Notes under the pieces: generated by a model | What the model saw: only the letters and a program-made list of their open reading frames with translations | Databases searched by the model: none | What the model was told of the DNA's origin: nothing | Made by a program: the position numbers and the translations under genes | In this document: positions 1 through 30,410 of the stretch, one piece after another | How positions within the stretch are numbered: the stretch's first letter is position 1 | Layout of the letters: every line of letters starts with the position of its first letter | From: Cristatella mucedo | Lineage: Eukaryota > Bryozoa > Phylactolaemata > Cristatellidae | DNA length: 64,000 nt | Direction: 5' to 3' | Assembly (NCBI GenBank): GCA_009760855.2 | Contig: WPIO01000136.1 | Location: forward strand, 959,001 to 1,023,000

Positions 1-68
1 TGGAATTGACAGTAATAAAAAGATTACTCAAGTACAACACGTTGCTACTACATTGATAGATTGCTAGC

Positions 69-76
69 ATGTGTGT

Positions 77-157
<81 letters not shown>

Positions 158-158
158 A
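69..158 (+). repeat. (GT)n microsatellite
   Basis: A nearly pure GT dinucleotide run of about 90 bp. The open frames through it (poly-Val/Cys, poly-His/Thr) are artefacts of the repeat. Confidence 0.97.
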
Positions 159-159
159 T

Positions 160-1435
160 GTGCCGACCAAAACTTAACTCAAGAAAGTTGTCAAGCTGCT
201 CACAGCTATGGGTCGCGAGATATCGAGGTATGCACGTACACAGCGTTTGACAGTGTTTGCACGTCAATCGAGAGTCAAAACTACTTGGAAATGTGCTGAT
301 GAGATCCCCACAGCTCCCTCTCAAGTCTCCGTCATAATTAAGACTATAGATATCGAGCAAAATCAGGATTCCTCGGCTGCTGGCAGTCGGTAGACCGACT
401 GGATCGACTCACGGCACCACGGACATCACGGGTCGTTCTCGTCGAGTAATGACCGTCTTCAAGCCCTGGCGGACAATCCTGTCAGACCGTAGCTGAGTAA
501 TATCTTGGCAGTCATTATCTGGTGTATCTGAGTTGTCACTGTTGCGTAGAAAACAACCACAGAGGCATGTGTTGACTCGCGTTTCCTTTGAGCATCGTCC
601 GAAAGGGTCAACCAGAATGAGGGGGCGCCCCATGGCCCGGTGCTTGTACTAACCAGCACTAGCCCAGTCGCGGGGCAGCAAAGCACCCCGATTCCCATTG
701 GCAAGGTATCACTGGCTGGCCGTCCGACACTCACACACACGCATCTCCGGAGCTACTGCTTGGCGCTCCGTTCTACTCATTAAAGAGTTACAACCTAGGA
801 ATCGGATTGCTTAGCGGTATTTCACCCTAAGAGTACAAAAGTAAAGATTCGGAACCTGAATTGTAATTATTAGGAAATTGTTAAGGTTTTGTCACAATTT
901 ATTATTAGGCAACATAAAAAGTCCTAGTCACTGAAATAGTAAAGAAAGTAGAGGTTAGCTGATCGAACATCCTGTACGTAGTGGCAGACTTGCTTTAGCA
1001 GTTCTCACTTTGCTTCAGTGGACAATGATGAATTGCCCACTGCAGCCGGCAATAAACCATTGCCTGCTACAGGACTCGAACCCAGCACTCAGCTGCGATC
1101 TGGGTGCCGAACTGGATGCCACTTACGCATTGAGCTTTCACGAGAGTGGGACGCTGCGGCGGCCGCGGGACAGCTGCACCTCTCAGTGGCTGTCGAATAG
1201 ACATTAAGGTGTGGGCACTCTTTATTTGTGCCGCCGAGATCGGCTGTCGTCGGTATGCGTGCGCGTATCGGCGGGAGCAGCCTCTAAGACTCGCTGTAGC
1301 CATCCTGCGAGGCGCTGCTTCGCCAGCACTAGTCACGTGTTACCAATGACTGGCACAGCTAAAAGCGCTGTGCCTGTGGCCCAACGTCACTGGTGGGAAA
1401 CATCTAAAGTTTGCTTATAACCATCGGTGTCTACT
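160..1435. other. Unassigned sequence
   Basis: I see no gene, splice-structured coding segment or recognisable element here; the short open frames have no protein-like signature. It is likely decayed intergenic DNA. Confidence 0.4.
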
Positions 1436-1440
1436 TTTAG

Positions 1441-2400
1441 TACAGGGTGCCCCAGGGCTCGGTGAACTTCTTATATAAAATTATAATCACCTTCTTGCCG
1501 CTGTAATCGAGAATCGTAGTCTTTGCTTTCACGTCTATGCTGAAGACACAGTTGTACCTATGCCCTGATCCCTCCCAGACCTTCAGCCCGTCAAACTCCC
1601 TCTACTCAATTGCATTATTTCTAGCTGATGTCCACACTTGGATGGCAGCAAACTTTCTCAAATTGAATGATCGCAAAATCAACTTAGTGATTATAGGCAA
1701 ACTAAGTGCGATTCAGAAATCTTGACACGCAGGGTGGGTTTGGTCAAAACATCTCTTGTAGTATCTGCACAAAATCTAGGTGTTCCGTTCTAAAGTGAGC
1801 GTTCACTAACCGACCGTATCAGCTCCACAGTCAAGTCTGCCTAATGTTATACACGTAAATTGTAAAAGAAAGTGGGCCTGCCTAGACAGGGGTACCACAT
1901 TCGAGTTAGTCCGTGCGTTTGTGAAATCCCGCAAGGACTTTGCGACTCACTACTTGGAGATCTCCAGCCTATGCAATCAGGCGGTTACAGCTTGTGCCGA
2001 ATTCGGCATCTAAGCCTGTCTGTCGTCACCGCCACAGTTGCCACACCGCATGACTTTTCACCGACCTGGACTGGCATCAAGCAGCCCACCGACTTCAATA
2101 TTTTGTCACTCACTTTTACGTTCCTTCATTTTCTAGCTCCAGTCTATCAGATCAACTTTTCTATCAGGTAAGGAAGGCATCGTACCACCCACGCTCCTAA
2201 TTAAAGTCGCTGTCCCTCGAATCAATCTCAAATCTTTTGGAAACAGAGCCTTTAGCTGGTATGCATCCAAAGCCTAGAACTCACACCCGACTTACGTCAC
2301 GACATCCGCAGACTTGACATATAAAAAGAAGCTGTAAAATCGCACCATTTCCTCACAGCATTCTCTTGGTCCCCATGAATGGTCCTTTATGAGCTTATGA
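1441..2400 (+). mobile_element. LINE-A fragment, degenerate
   Basis: Recognisable reverse-transcriptase pieces remain: GVPQGS-like sequence at about 1445, TQLYLCPDPSQ near 1550 and WMAANFLKLNDRK near 1650, followed by C-terminal motifs (HLSLSVVTATVA, LAPVYQ). Stops and frameshifts are frequent. It is an old 5'-truncated copy of the CR1/L2-like family seen best at 33.6-35.1 kb. Confidence 0.75.
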
Positions 2401-2869
2401 GAGTTGACATTGTGCGTTTTATCACTATAATGTATTATTATATTAATATGCATTATACACGTTATCACTATATTGACACGCTTCCTTTTGGTAAAGTTCC
2501 AAGAATTAGTTCTCTTATTGTGCTATGCAAATGTGTTACTGTTGTTAATATTGTGTATATATTTAAGATTGTCCTTGTTTTTAGCAGCTCAGATGTGCAT
2601 GGTCGGCTCAGGCGGACAGTGTGGGACAATTGGGTAAGCGTTTTAGACTCAAACTCCAGACGCACTAAACGTGAAAGTAATTCTTAGATTATCAGGCTGA
2701 CACTGAAATAAGTGTACACGTCTGTTTACGGTAGAGAATAGCAGCACCTGCTCACGTTTTAGCCCCATTGCAAGTCTCGATAGTTTGTCAACCATCCTGG
2801 TCATGCAATTGATGGCTGGCGTGGTTGACTAGATAGACAAGTGCACAAATAAATTAGTGCGTAAGCGTA

Positions 2870-3280
2870 GTATTCTCGTGGTAGAACCCCACCAGGAGAA
2901 TAATCGTACAACCCTCTTTTCTTACTCGAATCTTTTAGACATACCTCGTACGAACCTCAAAACCGTTGAAGAACATGCCGTAAGTTCCTATGCTTACAAA
3001 GCCTGGAACTCACTACAGATGCATCATTTCTTCGCATCGTCCTCTGATAGGACGAAATGTAAAAAGAAGCTTAAAATGCATCTGTTTATTACAGCATTTG
3101 GTGGGTCTTTGCGGTTCGTCCTTCTTTTGCATGTACCTGCTTACACTATGCCTGCTGCTTTCGGATGTTACCACCAATCATTTGTTAATGCTTTCTAAAC
3201 AGCATCTGTAAAGTGCCTGGAAATAGATTGAATTCTCTGAGGGTGCTATATAAATGTATTATTATTATTATTATTATGGC
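2870..3280 (+). mobile_element. LINE-A 3' fragment with (ATT)n tail
   Basis: Encodes the C-terminal motif DIPRTNLKTVEEHAVSSYAY and ends with the family 3' tail (GTGCCTGG...CTCTGAGGGTGCTATA) and ATT repeats at about 3258-3277. This tail variant (GGGTGCTATAtAAAT) is the one shared with SINE-B. Confidence 0.8.
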
Positions 3281-5150
3281 GATTATTGCTTACCGCTGTT
3301 TCACGAATGCCTCATTCAGAGCTGTCGCTGGCTACGAGGATAAAAAATGATGATACAGCTTGTGCATGGCAACGGATTAGAATGGCTGGCTGTAAGCAGC
3401 GTGGATGAGCCGGTTCGTGATGCTTTTTCCATGTTAGACGTCGTAAGTAGTAGACTCTGCTACTGTAGACTCTACTGGCAGCTGTGGGATGGAACATTTC
3501 TCAACAATTGAAGGTGCCGAGAACAAAACTTGGATATGCCTGTGGCAGTTTGAAGTAGCGGCTAGGTGACTTGACATTTTTCAACAGGAAAACAAAGGTC
3601 CAATCCTAAACCGAAAGGAAGAATTTACAGCAAACAATAAAGCTGGCCTATTACAAACGAGGCTTGCAATTCGTGGCACACTTACTCCACTACCGTTGCC
3701 AGTGCTTCCAGCATATGTATACCCACGGGATGAACGATTGTGGGATCGACTGTGCATATACTACTATTCATTCCAGTCCAAACCGTACGGACGCACGTTT
3801 CTTCCGGTCTTGCTAATACTTCTGCTGAAATTTAGCGCTGTTGTTAGATGCTTGCACTTCAATACCTTAGGTCTCAGGCTCGAGCCCTGCAGCAAGCGGC
3901 AGTAAACAGGTTCTTTTAATAATTCTAATATTTATATAATACTAATGTGACAGTTAATACTACTGCTATACTAATGATCACACGAGCGCCTCTGGCGAAC
4001 AAGTCCACGTCTTTGACGAAGACCAGCGGGCTCGTTTACGAACGATCCATTGCTACAACTGCCTTGGCCGAAGCAGAAAGTAAAACTCCTGGTCCCAGCG
4101 GACATAGCGAGCGTATTAATTAATTTGAGCTTCGGGGAGCCAGTAGCATCCCTGCTCCTTGTAGCCCTTCGATTCGCAGTTTTCCAATGGGAAACTTAAT
4201 AGCATAACCAGACTTTGATCTATTATTTAACCGAACCGGTTGGCTAATCAAGCAGAGCTCGAACTCATTTTTGTTCCGTTCTCAACTAACAAGTGACGTT
4301 CCGTTAGCAGAAAGCCAACATGCGCTTTTTTGCCGAAATCCTCATAGTATCAGCATTTTCATCGGCACGCTTAGAAGAAAAATAACAATAGCTTTTGTAT
4401 ACAGGCCCGAGTGAAGTAAATCTCTTTCTAGGCACTTTGCACGTGCTGGATCGGAAGCAAGCCAATTGGTTAGAGATGCTATGACTAAAAATAATTCAGC
4501 AAACCTAATCACCAAAAGGACAGTTCCAGCCTCCCGAGCTTGCATCGTGTGACTCTCCCAGACTCGGACTCCCATCGCAACTCAAGGGATTGGAGCAATG
4601 CAGCTCAGATGAATGTGAAGCCCGTAGATCGAGATAGAGACTCGAACGTTGCGTTGTTACCCAAATGCCCGTACACCACAATTATAAGTGTTCAAATGAG
4701 AAAGTAGTATGCTGCTGCGTATGCAAAATTCGGCACTCACTTTTTAAGTACCGAGTTCGAAAAACGTGCTCAGCTCGTATGGATTCCTTAAAAAATATCG
4801 CAGCGGTGGCCTTACTTCATACGTTTATCTAAATATAGCAAATTTATTCGAAGGCTTCAGCTAACATCTATTGCGAATTGTTTTCGTAAATGGACCAGTC
4901 CCACCTAAAGGTCATCTACCTCTAATACGTTTAAGGCCAGCGTCTATGTGTCCTGCAAGGACATTTCTCACGTTACATATAAGGAATTTTTTGTTATACA
5001 AACCTTAAAGCATTAAGGAAAATGTTCTTGTCTGTGATTTGCATTGCGAGAAAAGAGAGCTACAGCTTATTACATAGACTGCAACGTTCAGAGAAACATA
5101 AAGCTGTAGTAAAAATATAGGTAGGCTGATTCAACAACCTCATTCATATT
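3281..5150. other. Unassigned sequence with SINE traces
   Basis: No gene is seen. Short stretches such as CAGGCTCGAGCCCTGCAGC near 3880 look like decayed tRNA-type B boxes from SINEs. The stretch lies beyond the 3' end of PSMD12. Confidence 0.4.
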
Positions 5151-5280
5151 TGTGGCAGAAGAGCCTTAGTGGCTATCAACAGCCAGCGAAGGGAAATCGG
5201 AGTCCTACTTGCTGTAAGGAACCGAACCCTAAAACCCTAAATCTAGGTGGCGAGGCCTGAGCATTTTACCTCTGGGCAGC
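5150..5280 (-). mobile_element. SINE-A, degenerate
   Basis: Minus-strand remnant: the 3' body (TGATTCAACAACCTC, GGCAGAAGAGCC) and an eroded head remain. It lies in the 3' flank of PSMD12. The two AACCCTAAA units inside are chance telomere-like matches. Confidence 0.5.
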
Positions 5281-5649
5281 CTGACCAAGATACAGCTCAT
5301 TCCTCGACGACGTCCTGGCCTTGGAGCATTTGCGTTTGCTGACTTCAGCTCTCACATTAGGTCCCCGTGATTGTAACTGAGAGTGCAACACCTCATATAC
5401 GTACTCACATACACAGCAAAAGCAGCTAATGTTCACAAACAGCACTGATAAGGACTCGAATGGCAAGTGATAAAAATGAAAAAGCTTGCAAACAGCATAC
5501 ACGTCAAGCCAAACATCACCGGTACTACTACTGATGCTGAGACCAGCTTTAATAACAAGTTCAACAGACAGTTTACAAAGAAGACACGGCAACACGATGC
5601 GCTGCACAGGTACTCTTAGAAGTGAGGCAAATGATACGATCAGCAGCAA

Positions 5650-24650
<19,001 letters not shown>

Positions 24651-24714
24651 ATCTGCAGAACCGAACGGAAACTGCAGTCTCACGATCTCTTCCGGTGAAC
24701 GGCCTGCCGTCAAA

Positions 24715-25774
24715 CGGCTAGATCATTTGCCGCCGCTAGAAGCGACATTGGAGGATCTCTCTAATTCGCAAGCTGTTTACAAGGCGCTACCCTCTCTTAA
24801 GCTATTTAGGAACCAATTTTTCTAGCCTCTTCATGTGAGGCTAGAGTAAAAATAGGCGGTCCTACTTTCCTCTAGCTTACCCGGCGGGTGTGAGAGATTC
24901 CACTGGCAACGCTCGGTGCCGATGAGCGAGGCCTTTTTTTCTTACCCGTATCTGTAAGACAGCAAAATACCTGTGCACAAATATAGTAAATGTTGCCTTT
25001 AATTTAATCGTGCAGCATGTAAAAATAACAGCGTACCAACCGCAGTCGGCTTTAAAGTCTGCATCAGCGGCATTATTACAAACGACATGCGGCTTTCACG
25101 TCCGGTTAGAACTAGGTCGCAAACATAGTGCTTGTGGCGGTGCTAGTCTCAGGCGACGCGAAACGAATGCCGATGACGGTCGAACCATGTAGCACATCTA
25201 GTTACTTGTAGGTGCTGCACCAATCCACACAGGTATGCCGACAGTAGCAGAAACAGCGCCACAACGACGAGCGCTCATACCTTAGCATATCAAGTCTGTA
25301 TCTATAATGCAGAAAAGTCTATTTAACAGTAGCAGACGCTTACAGGCGTTCAACAGCGGTCATGACGTATACCAACGGCTATGTGGCCTAGAGCTCAAGT
25401 CAGCTCCAACGCTAACGCCTAGAGTTTAGAATCCTTACTGCCCGCCTATCTCAGGGCGCCGGCACAATTCGGCTGGTTTAGCTGGTGCCACCGTTACACT
25501 ATCAACACGAGATTTCTGAATCGCCATAAATTGCTGCCACTTATAACCCCAGCGGCCCATCTTAATGCTCGTGTTTAGAATTCTTGCCCGGTGTTCAATA
25601 AACCCATAGCAATACAAGACAAAATTACTGACAGCAGCCTCGACCGCTCGCCTTGACCAAGACCTGGCTGAAATCAGATAACAGACCAACCACTACAGTC
25701 GAGACACCGACAGACTTTTCTTCTTCCTTCATACCCTTGGATCAATCAAAACTGGTGGTGCAATTTGCGTTGTC
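24715..25774. other. Upstream flank of PSMD12, unassigned
   Basis: No exon or element is recognised between the PSMD12 start and the inverted-LTR element. The promoter of PSMD12 should lie at its left edge, but I see no clear TATA box. Confidence 0.4.
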
Positions 25775-25779
25775 GCAAG

Positions 25780-26160
25780 TGTAGATTGTTCTTGTCTGCA
25801 CTGCAGAAAGCCAGCCGATGCCCAACACAGACAGTTTATTACCACGCACGGAGCCTAAGGGCGCACGGCTCCTTTCGGGCCCTTCTACCACTCAACTCCC
25901 TTTCCCAGGTTGGCGGTCCCTCCTCCCCACTCCCTCCCAACTACAACTCATTCCGTGAGTAGGTTGGAGGACCGAGCCGGCCTGTGGATAGAACACAGCC
26001 GTCAGACCACAGCTGACCACTGGCCTGTCCCTAGGCGATAACCATCAGCTGTTTGACCCTGGGATGGTTTAGGGCACTTACCGGTTTGCCTGCACTGGCA
26101 GTGTGCCGGCGAGCCCAGTGTTAAGGATCGAATCATGCATACATAGAAACACAAACCATA
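25780..26160 (-). repeat. Left arm of the inverted-LTR element (3' LTR orientation)
   Basis: The 381-bp arm begins TGTAGATTG and its inner edge is ACCATA. It carries TTTATT at 25835-25840 (AATAAA on the minus strand) in the position where LTRs keep their polyadenylation signal. Confidence 0.88.
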
Positions 26161-26388
26161 TCCTCCCTTAATCTTAAGGATCAGCATCATTGGCATGCTA
26201 TCCGGTCAAAACATAGTCATCGTAACGGTAAGGAAGTGTATCGGCGCACCTGGGCCGCTCTCGTGGTTCAGTTCTGTCACCTTCAGGTGCCGGCTCTGCC
26301 TCCAGCGCAGGCTCTGCCGCCACTGCGAGCCCGCGCTGCCACCACTTCTCCAACATGCGCAGCTGCTTCTCCGTCCCGAGCGGACGCC

Positions 26389-27449
26389 GCCGACCCTGTG
26401 GCGGACGCCGCCTTCCTCGCGGACGCCGCCTTCCTCGCGGACGCCGCCTTCCTCGCGGACGCCGCCTTCCTCGCGGACGCCGCCTTCCTCGCGGACGCCG
26501 CCTTCCTCGCGGACGCCGCCTTCCTCGCGGACGCCGCCTTCCTCGCGGACGCCGCCTTCCTCGCGGACGCCGCCTCCTCGCGGACGCCGCCTTCCTCGCG
26601 GACGCCGCCTTCCTCGCGGACGCCGCCTTCCTCGCGGACGCCGCCTTCCTCGCGGACGCCGCCTTCCTCGCGGACGCCGCCTTCCTCGCGGACGCCGCCT
26701 TCCTCGCGGACGCGCGCCTTCCTCGCGGACGCCGCCTTCCTCGCGGACGCCGCCTTCCTCGCGGACGCCGCCTTCCTCGCGGACGCCGCCTTCCTCGCGG
26801 ACGCCGCCTTCCTCGCGGACGCCGCCTTCCTCGCGGACGCCGCCTTCCTCGCGGACGCCGCCTTCCTCGCGGACGCCGCCTTCCTCGCGGACGCCGCCTT
26901 CCTCGCGGACGCCGCCTTCCTCGCGGACGCCGCCTTCCTCGCGGACGCCGCCTTCCTCGCGGACGCCGCCTTCCTCGCGGACGCCGCCTTCCTCGCGGAC
27001 GCCGCCTTCCTCGCGGACGCCGCCTTCCTCGCGGACGCCGCCTTCCTCGCGGACGCCGCCTTCCTCGCGGACGCCGCCTTCCTCGCGGACGCCGCCTTCC
27101 TCGCGGACGCCGCCTTCCTCGCGGACGCCGCCTTCCTCGCGGACGCCGCCTTCCTCGCGGACTTCCTCGCCGCGCCGCCTTCCTCGCGGACGCCGCCTTC
27201 CTCGCGGACGCCGCCTTCCTCGCGGACGCCGCCTTCCTCGCGGACGCCGCCTTCCTCGCGGACGCCGCCTTCCTCGCGGACGCCGCCTTCCTCGCGGACG
27301 CCGCCTTCCTCGCGGACGCCGCCTTCCTCGCGGACGCCGCCTTCCTCGCGGACGCCGCCTTCCTCGCGGACGCCGCCTTCCTCGCGGACGCCGCCTTCCT
27401 CGCGGACGCCGCCTTCCTCGCGGACGCCGCCTTCCTCGCGGACGCCGTG
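26389..27449 (+). repeat. 18-bp GC-rich tandem array, about 59 copies
   Basis: The unit is GACGCCGCCTTCCTCGCG, nearly perfect throughout, with a one-base loss near 26574, a one-base gain near 26712 and an irregular unit near 27160-27175. The unit has no stop in most frames, so several long overlapping frames exist. The frame that matches the related gag-like element (minus strand) encodes RRPRGR hexapeptides and leads into a non-repetitive end (TEKQLRMLEKWWQRG) that stops at 26198. Confidence 0.97.
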
Positions 27450-27465
27450 TCTGTGGTTTGTGGTC

Positions 27466-28025
27466 TGTGGTTTGTGTTTCTATGTATACATGATTCGATC
27501 ATAGACACTGGGCTCGCCGGCACACTGCCAGTGCTGGCAGACCGGTAAAAAAATACTAGCTGATTTAACAGCCTCTTTTTGTGTAGCGACAGAAGAGCCA
27601 TTACGGCTATCCCCACCGCTTGCAGTGGCGATAAAGGATCGCCCACCGCAGGATTCGAACCCACAACCTCGGGGCCGAGGTCGTGAAAAGCAACCGCCTT
27701 ACCTTGTGAGCCACTACGGCTCAAGTGCCCTAAACCACCCCAGGATCAAACAGTTGGTGGCTATGGCCTAGGGACAGGCCGGTGGTCAGCTGTGGTCTGA
27801 CGGCTGTGGTCTATCCACAGGCCGGCTTTGTCCTCCCGCCAACTCACGGGGTGAGTTGTGGTTGGGATGGAGTGGGGGAGGAGGGAACGCCAACCTGGGA
27901 GAGAGGGGGTCGAGTGGGAGAAGGGGCCGAAAGAAGCCGTGCGCCTTCGGCCCCATGCGTTGTATTAAACTGTTGGTGGTGGTCATCGGCCGGCTCTCTG
28001 GTGTGCGAATCAAAACCAATCTACA
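27466..28025 (+). repeat. Right arm of the inverted-LTR element, split by SINE-A
   Basis: It is the reverse complement of the left arm, starting TGTGGTTTGTG and ending CAATCTACA. ATTAAA at 27964-27969 replaces the left arm's AATAAA. A SINE-A at 27543-27725 interrupts it between CCGGTAA and AAGTGCCC. Confidence 0.88.
27543..27725 (-). mobile_element. SINE-A inserted in the right arm
   Basis: A near full-length SINE-A: head GAGCCGTAGTGGCTCACAAG, B box GGGTTCGAATCC, conserved body, and tail CAGCTAGTATTTTTTT. The uninterrupted left arm (GGGCACTTACCGGT) gives the empty site, so only about two bases (TT) can be target duplication. Confidence 0.92.
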
Positions 28026-28139
28026 GCAAGTTCAACCCTCAATTTTATACCGTTTGCAGTCCCCTCGAAGCAGTCTTTTGAATCTCACATTTTAAGTTCA
28101 TCCGACAGCAAGCTGCCAATGGTGACAGTAGTCAATCGC

Positions 28140-28440
28140 CCCAGGTACAAAGCCCTCCTTTATCTAATAATTCTCTGATCTCATACCGATAAAGTATGCA
28201 AGAAATAAAATTTTCCTCGTTACTGGTGATTTTAGTATTCATTTGAAAACTTATATGACGCCTTAAGGTACTGATTTCGTGCACCCACTGACACATTTTC
28301 TCTTGCGGCTCATATCCATGACCTCACTGAAATCAATGGTCGCGCACTCGACCAAATTTTTTTCTACAACTGGGATCTATAATCACCTAGTGTTACCAAA
28401 TTCCGTTTATCTGACCACATGCAGATCTTGTACCTGTTGG
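28140..28440 (+). mobile_element. LINE endonuclease-domain fragment
   Basis: The frame reads VTGDFSIHLKTYMTP, then VHPLTHF, then LDQIFFYN-like and LVLPNSVYLTTC, which is the GDFN...H...SDH part of an APE-type LINE endonuclease with stops. It is the only endonuclease trace I found; all other LINE copies are 5'-truncated within RT. Confidence 0.55.
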
Positions 28441-28564
28441 TTGGCAGGGGCGTCTTTATGTTGTAGCCGAGTTCCAGGGGTCAGAGGCTATTTCCCGCCA
28501 TGCCCCGCCATACTCCGGCCGCGCTGGCTGCCGCACGCCAAGTCACTGAGCTAAGGTAAGACGA

Positions 28565-29755
28565 GCGGCCGTCAGGTTAGACCTCTTTATAACAACAGGG
28601 GAAGTAAACAAGTCTACAGGGGAAGGTGCCATACAATGTAAACTACAGGGGTGCAAGACGACGAAGCAAGCGCGAACAAACGTGTTAGTTGGTCAGTCGG
28701 CTTCCGAAGTCCTGCCGTTGTACTAACTCCGTCCTCACAGTACGAGTGTACGCCGTAAAAGATCCGGCTAGTTGAGTAGCTGCTGGGCAAGTCGCAGTCA
28801 ACGTCTACCGCAGTCGAGAGCTTCCGCCGAAAGACGATAACTCACGGGGGGGGCCACGAACAGGGTACACGGGGCATGCGGAATATACAAATGACAACAA
28901 CGAGCGTGCTATCCAGCTCAGCTCGGGCCTTGGGTACTTGTCACCTTGCGTGCGTGGCCGCATCGCCGGAGCATGCCTGCAACCATTCAGGTGCATAACT
29001 CGGCGAGACCGGGAGCCTCCAACACCACGACTTACTCGGCTAACTTCTCCCACCCAAGAGCCCCGGTGACCTCACGTCACCGCACATCCGGCCATGTCGT
29101 AGGTTCGACCCCTGCCTAGCCGGTGACCGTTACTCGCATTACAGCCGTCCGGTCCCAGCCAACCGTACCAAGCCTGGGTACAATGTTATAAGAGGCTGGG
29201 TCGGCTCCTGACCTGAAGGCGAGTCCAGGTATGCAATGACGCCATATAGCCTTAGCTTTTGAAGAACTGGCGTTGGCCGGATAAGTCGTGGGTTTTTGGT
29301 GCTCTTGGTCTAGCCCAGCTATACATCCGGATGGACTTCAGGCGTTAGCCAACAATTCGACCACTCATGCAAGGCAACGAGGGCCCAATGCCCGAGCGGG
29401 GTTGCAGATAAGCAGGCTCGCTGTTATGGCTTGTATACTCCGCGTTCCTTGGCAATGTGTTGCTCTTAGTCCCCCATCCAGGAGCTGGTGTTCTTGGCGA
29501 GCTGAGAAGTACCGGGCTAGTGATTCTTCATTACGCAAACACTGCCTGATCGATGGCACCATAATATGGTACTTGCGAGATAAGCAGCCCCGTCATCAAG
29601 ATTGCTCCGGTTCAAGAATTTCCTCCACGTCGGGAAGGCTTGCCTCGTGTTTCCCGTGTGCCCCATCTAGCGTAGTGTACCTAGGGCCTCGCTAGCTCTG
29701 TTTAGTTCCCCTGTTGCTGTAGGCGCATGCAGCAATTCTATAAAGAGATTTAATT
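28565..29755. mobile_element. Probable non-autonomous inverted-repeat DNA element
   Basis: CTCTTTATAACAACAGGGG plus AAGTAAACAAG at 28583-28612 is matched in reverse complement on the right (29690-29745) by CAACAGGGGAACTAAACAGAG and CTCTTTATAG, with a 21-nt insertion in the right arm. The left end has three CTACAGGGG-like subterminal repeats. The interior is GC-rich and has no recognisable transposase. Target duplication was not identified. Confidence 0.45.
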
Positions 29756-29759
29756 AAAC

Positions 29760-30270
29760 TTCCGCCCGTCATGCACTAGCCCAATATAGTGGCGAGTGGG
29801 TGGCATGGCCCGAGCGTGCCGGTGCTGGGAGGGAAGTAGCCAGCCAGGAAGTAGTATATATATTCACTTACAATCTCATTCAGTCTACAGTGTGGGCCTT
29901 CTTCGGCATCAGAATTCATCTGAGAATTGTGAAACTTTAATACAGTTATCATCGATACTATCGTTACTAGAATATCCTCTTTGCCCCTGCTGCTGGATTC
30001 CCCTATCGACCTGCCATCATTGGTAGAATGCTACCATACACTACATACACTAGTTGATACCATACACTAGTTGACATGATCGACGAGTTTAAACCTCTAA
30101 GCGCACTGTGTGCCCTCGCTCAGACGGCCTACAGTTTACCGAAGACACTAAGCCAGCTGGGTCTACTATGGGATTATTTGAAAAAACATACATATGATCA
30201 GGACTGACTTCCATCGCAGCATAGCGATTCTTTTCGTGATCTTGCTGATCGCTACTCTGGCTTCTTTGTC
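29760..30270. other. Unassigned sequence
   Basis: No gene or element is recognised. A short direct repeat (ACCATACACTA) occurs near 30035-30065. Confidence 0.4.
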
Positions 30271-30274
30271 AACA

Positions 30275-30410
30275 AGACAGACAAGATCCAGGAGGTAGGG
30301 CTGCTTGCTCTTCACGACCAAGGTCGTAAGTTCGACTCCTGCAGTGGGCAACCCTCTATTACCAACTGCAAGCAGTGGTGCTAGCCATTAAGGCTCATCT
30401 GCTGGTGCTG
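30275..30410 (+). mobile_element. SINE-A, truncated
   Basis: Contains TTCACGACCAAGGTCG, B box AAGTTCGACTCCTGC and body CAACTGCAAGCAGTGGTG. The 3' end runs into a LINE-A scrap at 30410-30555 (WMAIYFLKLNDE region). Confidence 0.65.

Larger units (their letters stand above)
25780..28025 (-). mobile_element. LTR-type element with inverted terminal repeats and expanded internal 18-bp array
   Basis: Two ~380-bp arms (25780-26160 and 27466-28025, the latter split by a SINE) are reverse complements of each other. The unit starts TGTAGATTG, ends CAATCTACA, and is flanked by GCAAG on both sides (25775-25779 and 28026-28030), a 5-bp target duplication. The arms are homologous to the LTRs at 45.5, 47 and 51 kb. 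The left arm has a canonical AATAAA on its minus strand and a purine tract (AAGATTAAGGGAGGA) just outside its inner edge, which marks it as the true 3' LTR of a minus-strand element. The right arm faces the other way, which an ordinary LTR element never does. No pol is present; the inside is an Arg-rich gag-like frame. Confidence 0.85.

Noticed and set aside
5225-5247. Interstitial telomere repeat (AACCCTAAA)
   Set aside because: Only two imperfect units inside a decayed SINE region; no array.
26389-27449. CRISPR array
   Set aside because: The repeats are contiguous 18-mers without unique spacers, and the genome is eukaryotic.
26198-27724. A 508-codon minus-strand frame and 397-432-codon plus-strand frames
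   Set aside because: They arise because the 18-bp unit has no stop in most frames, and the 508-codon one starts inside a SINE. Only the Arg-rich minus frame next to the array has support from the related gag-like element, and it is not an intact gene.
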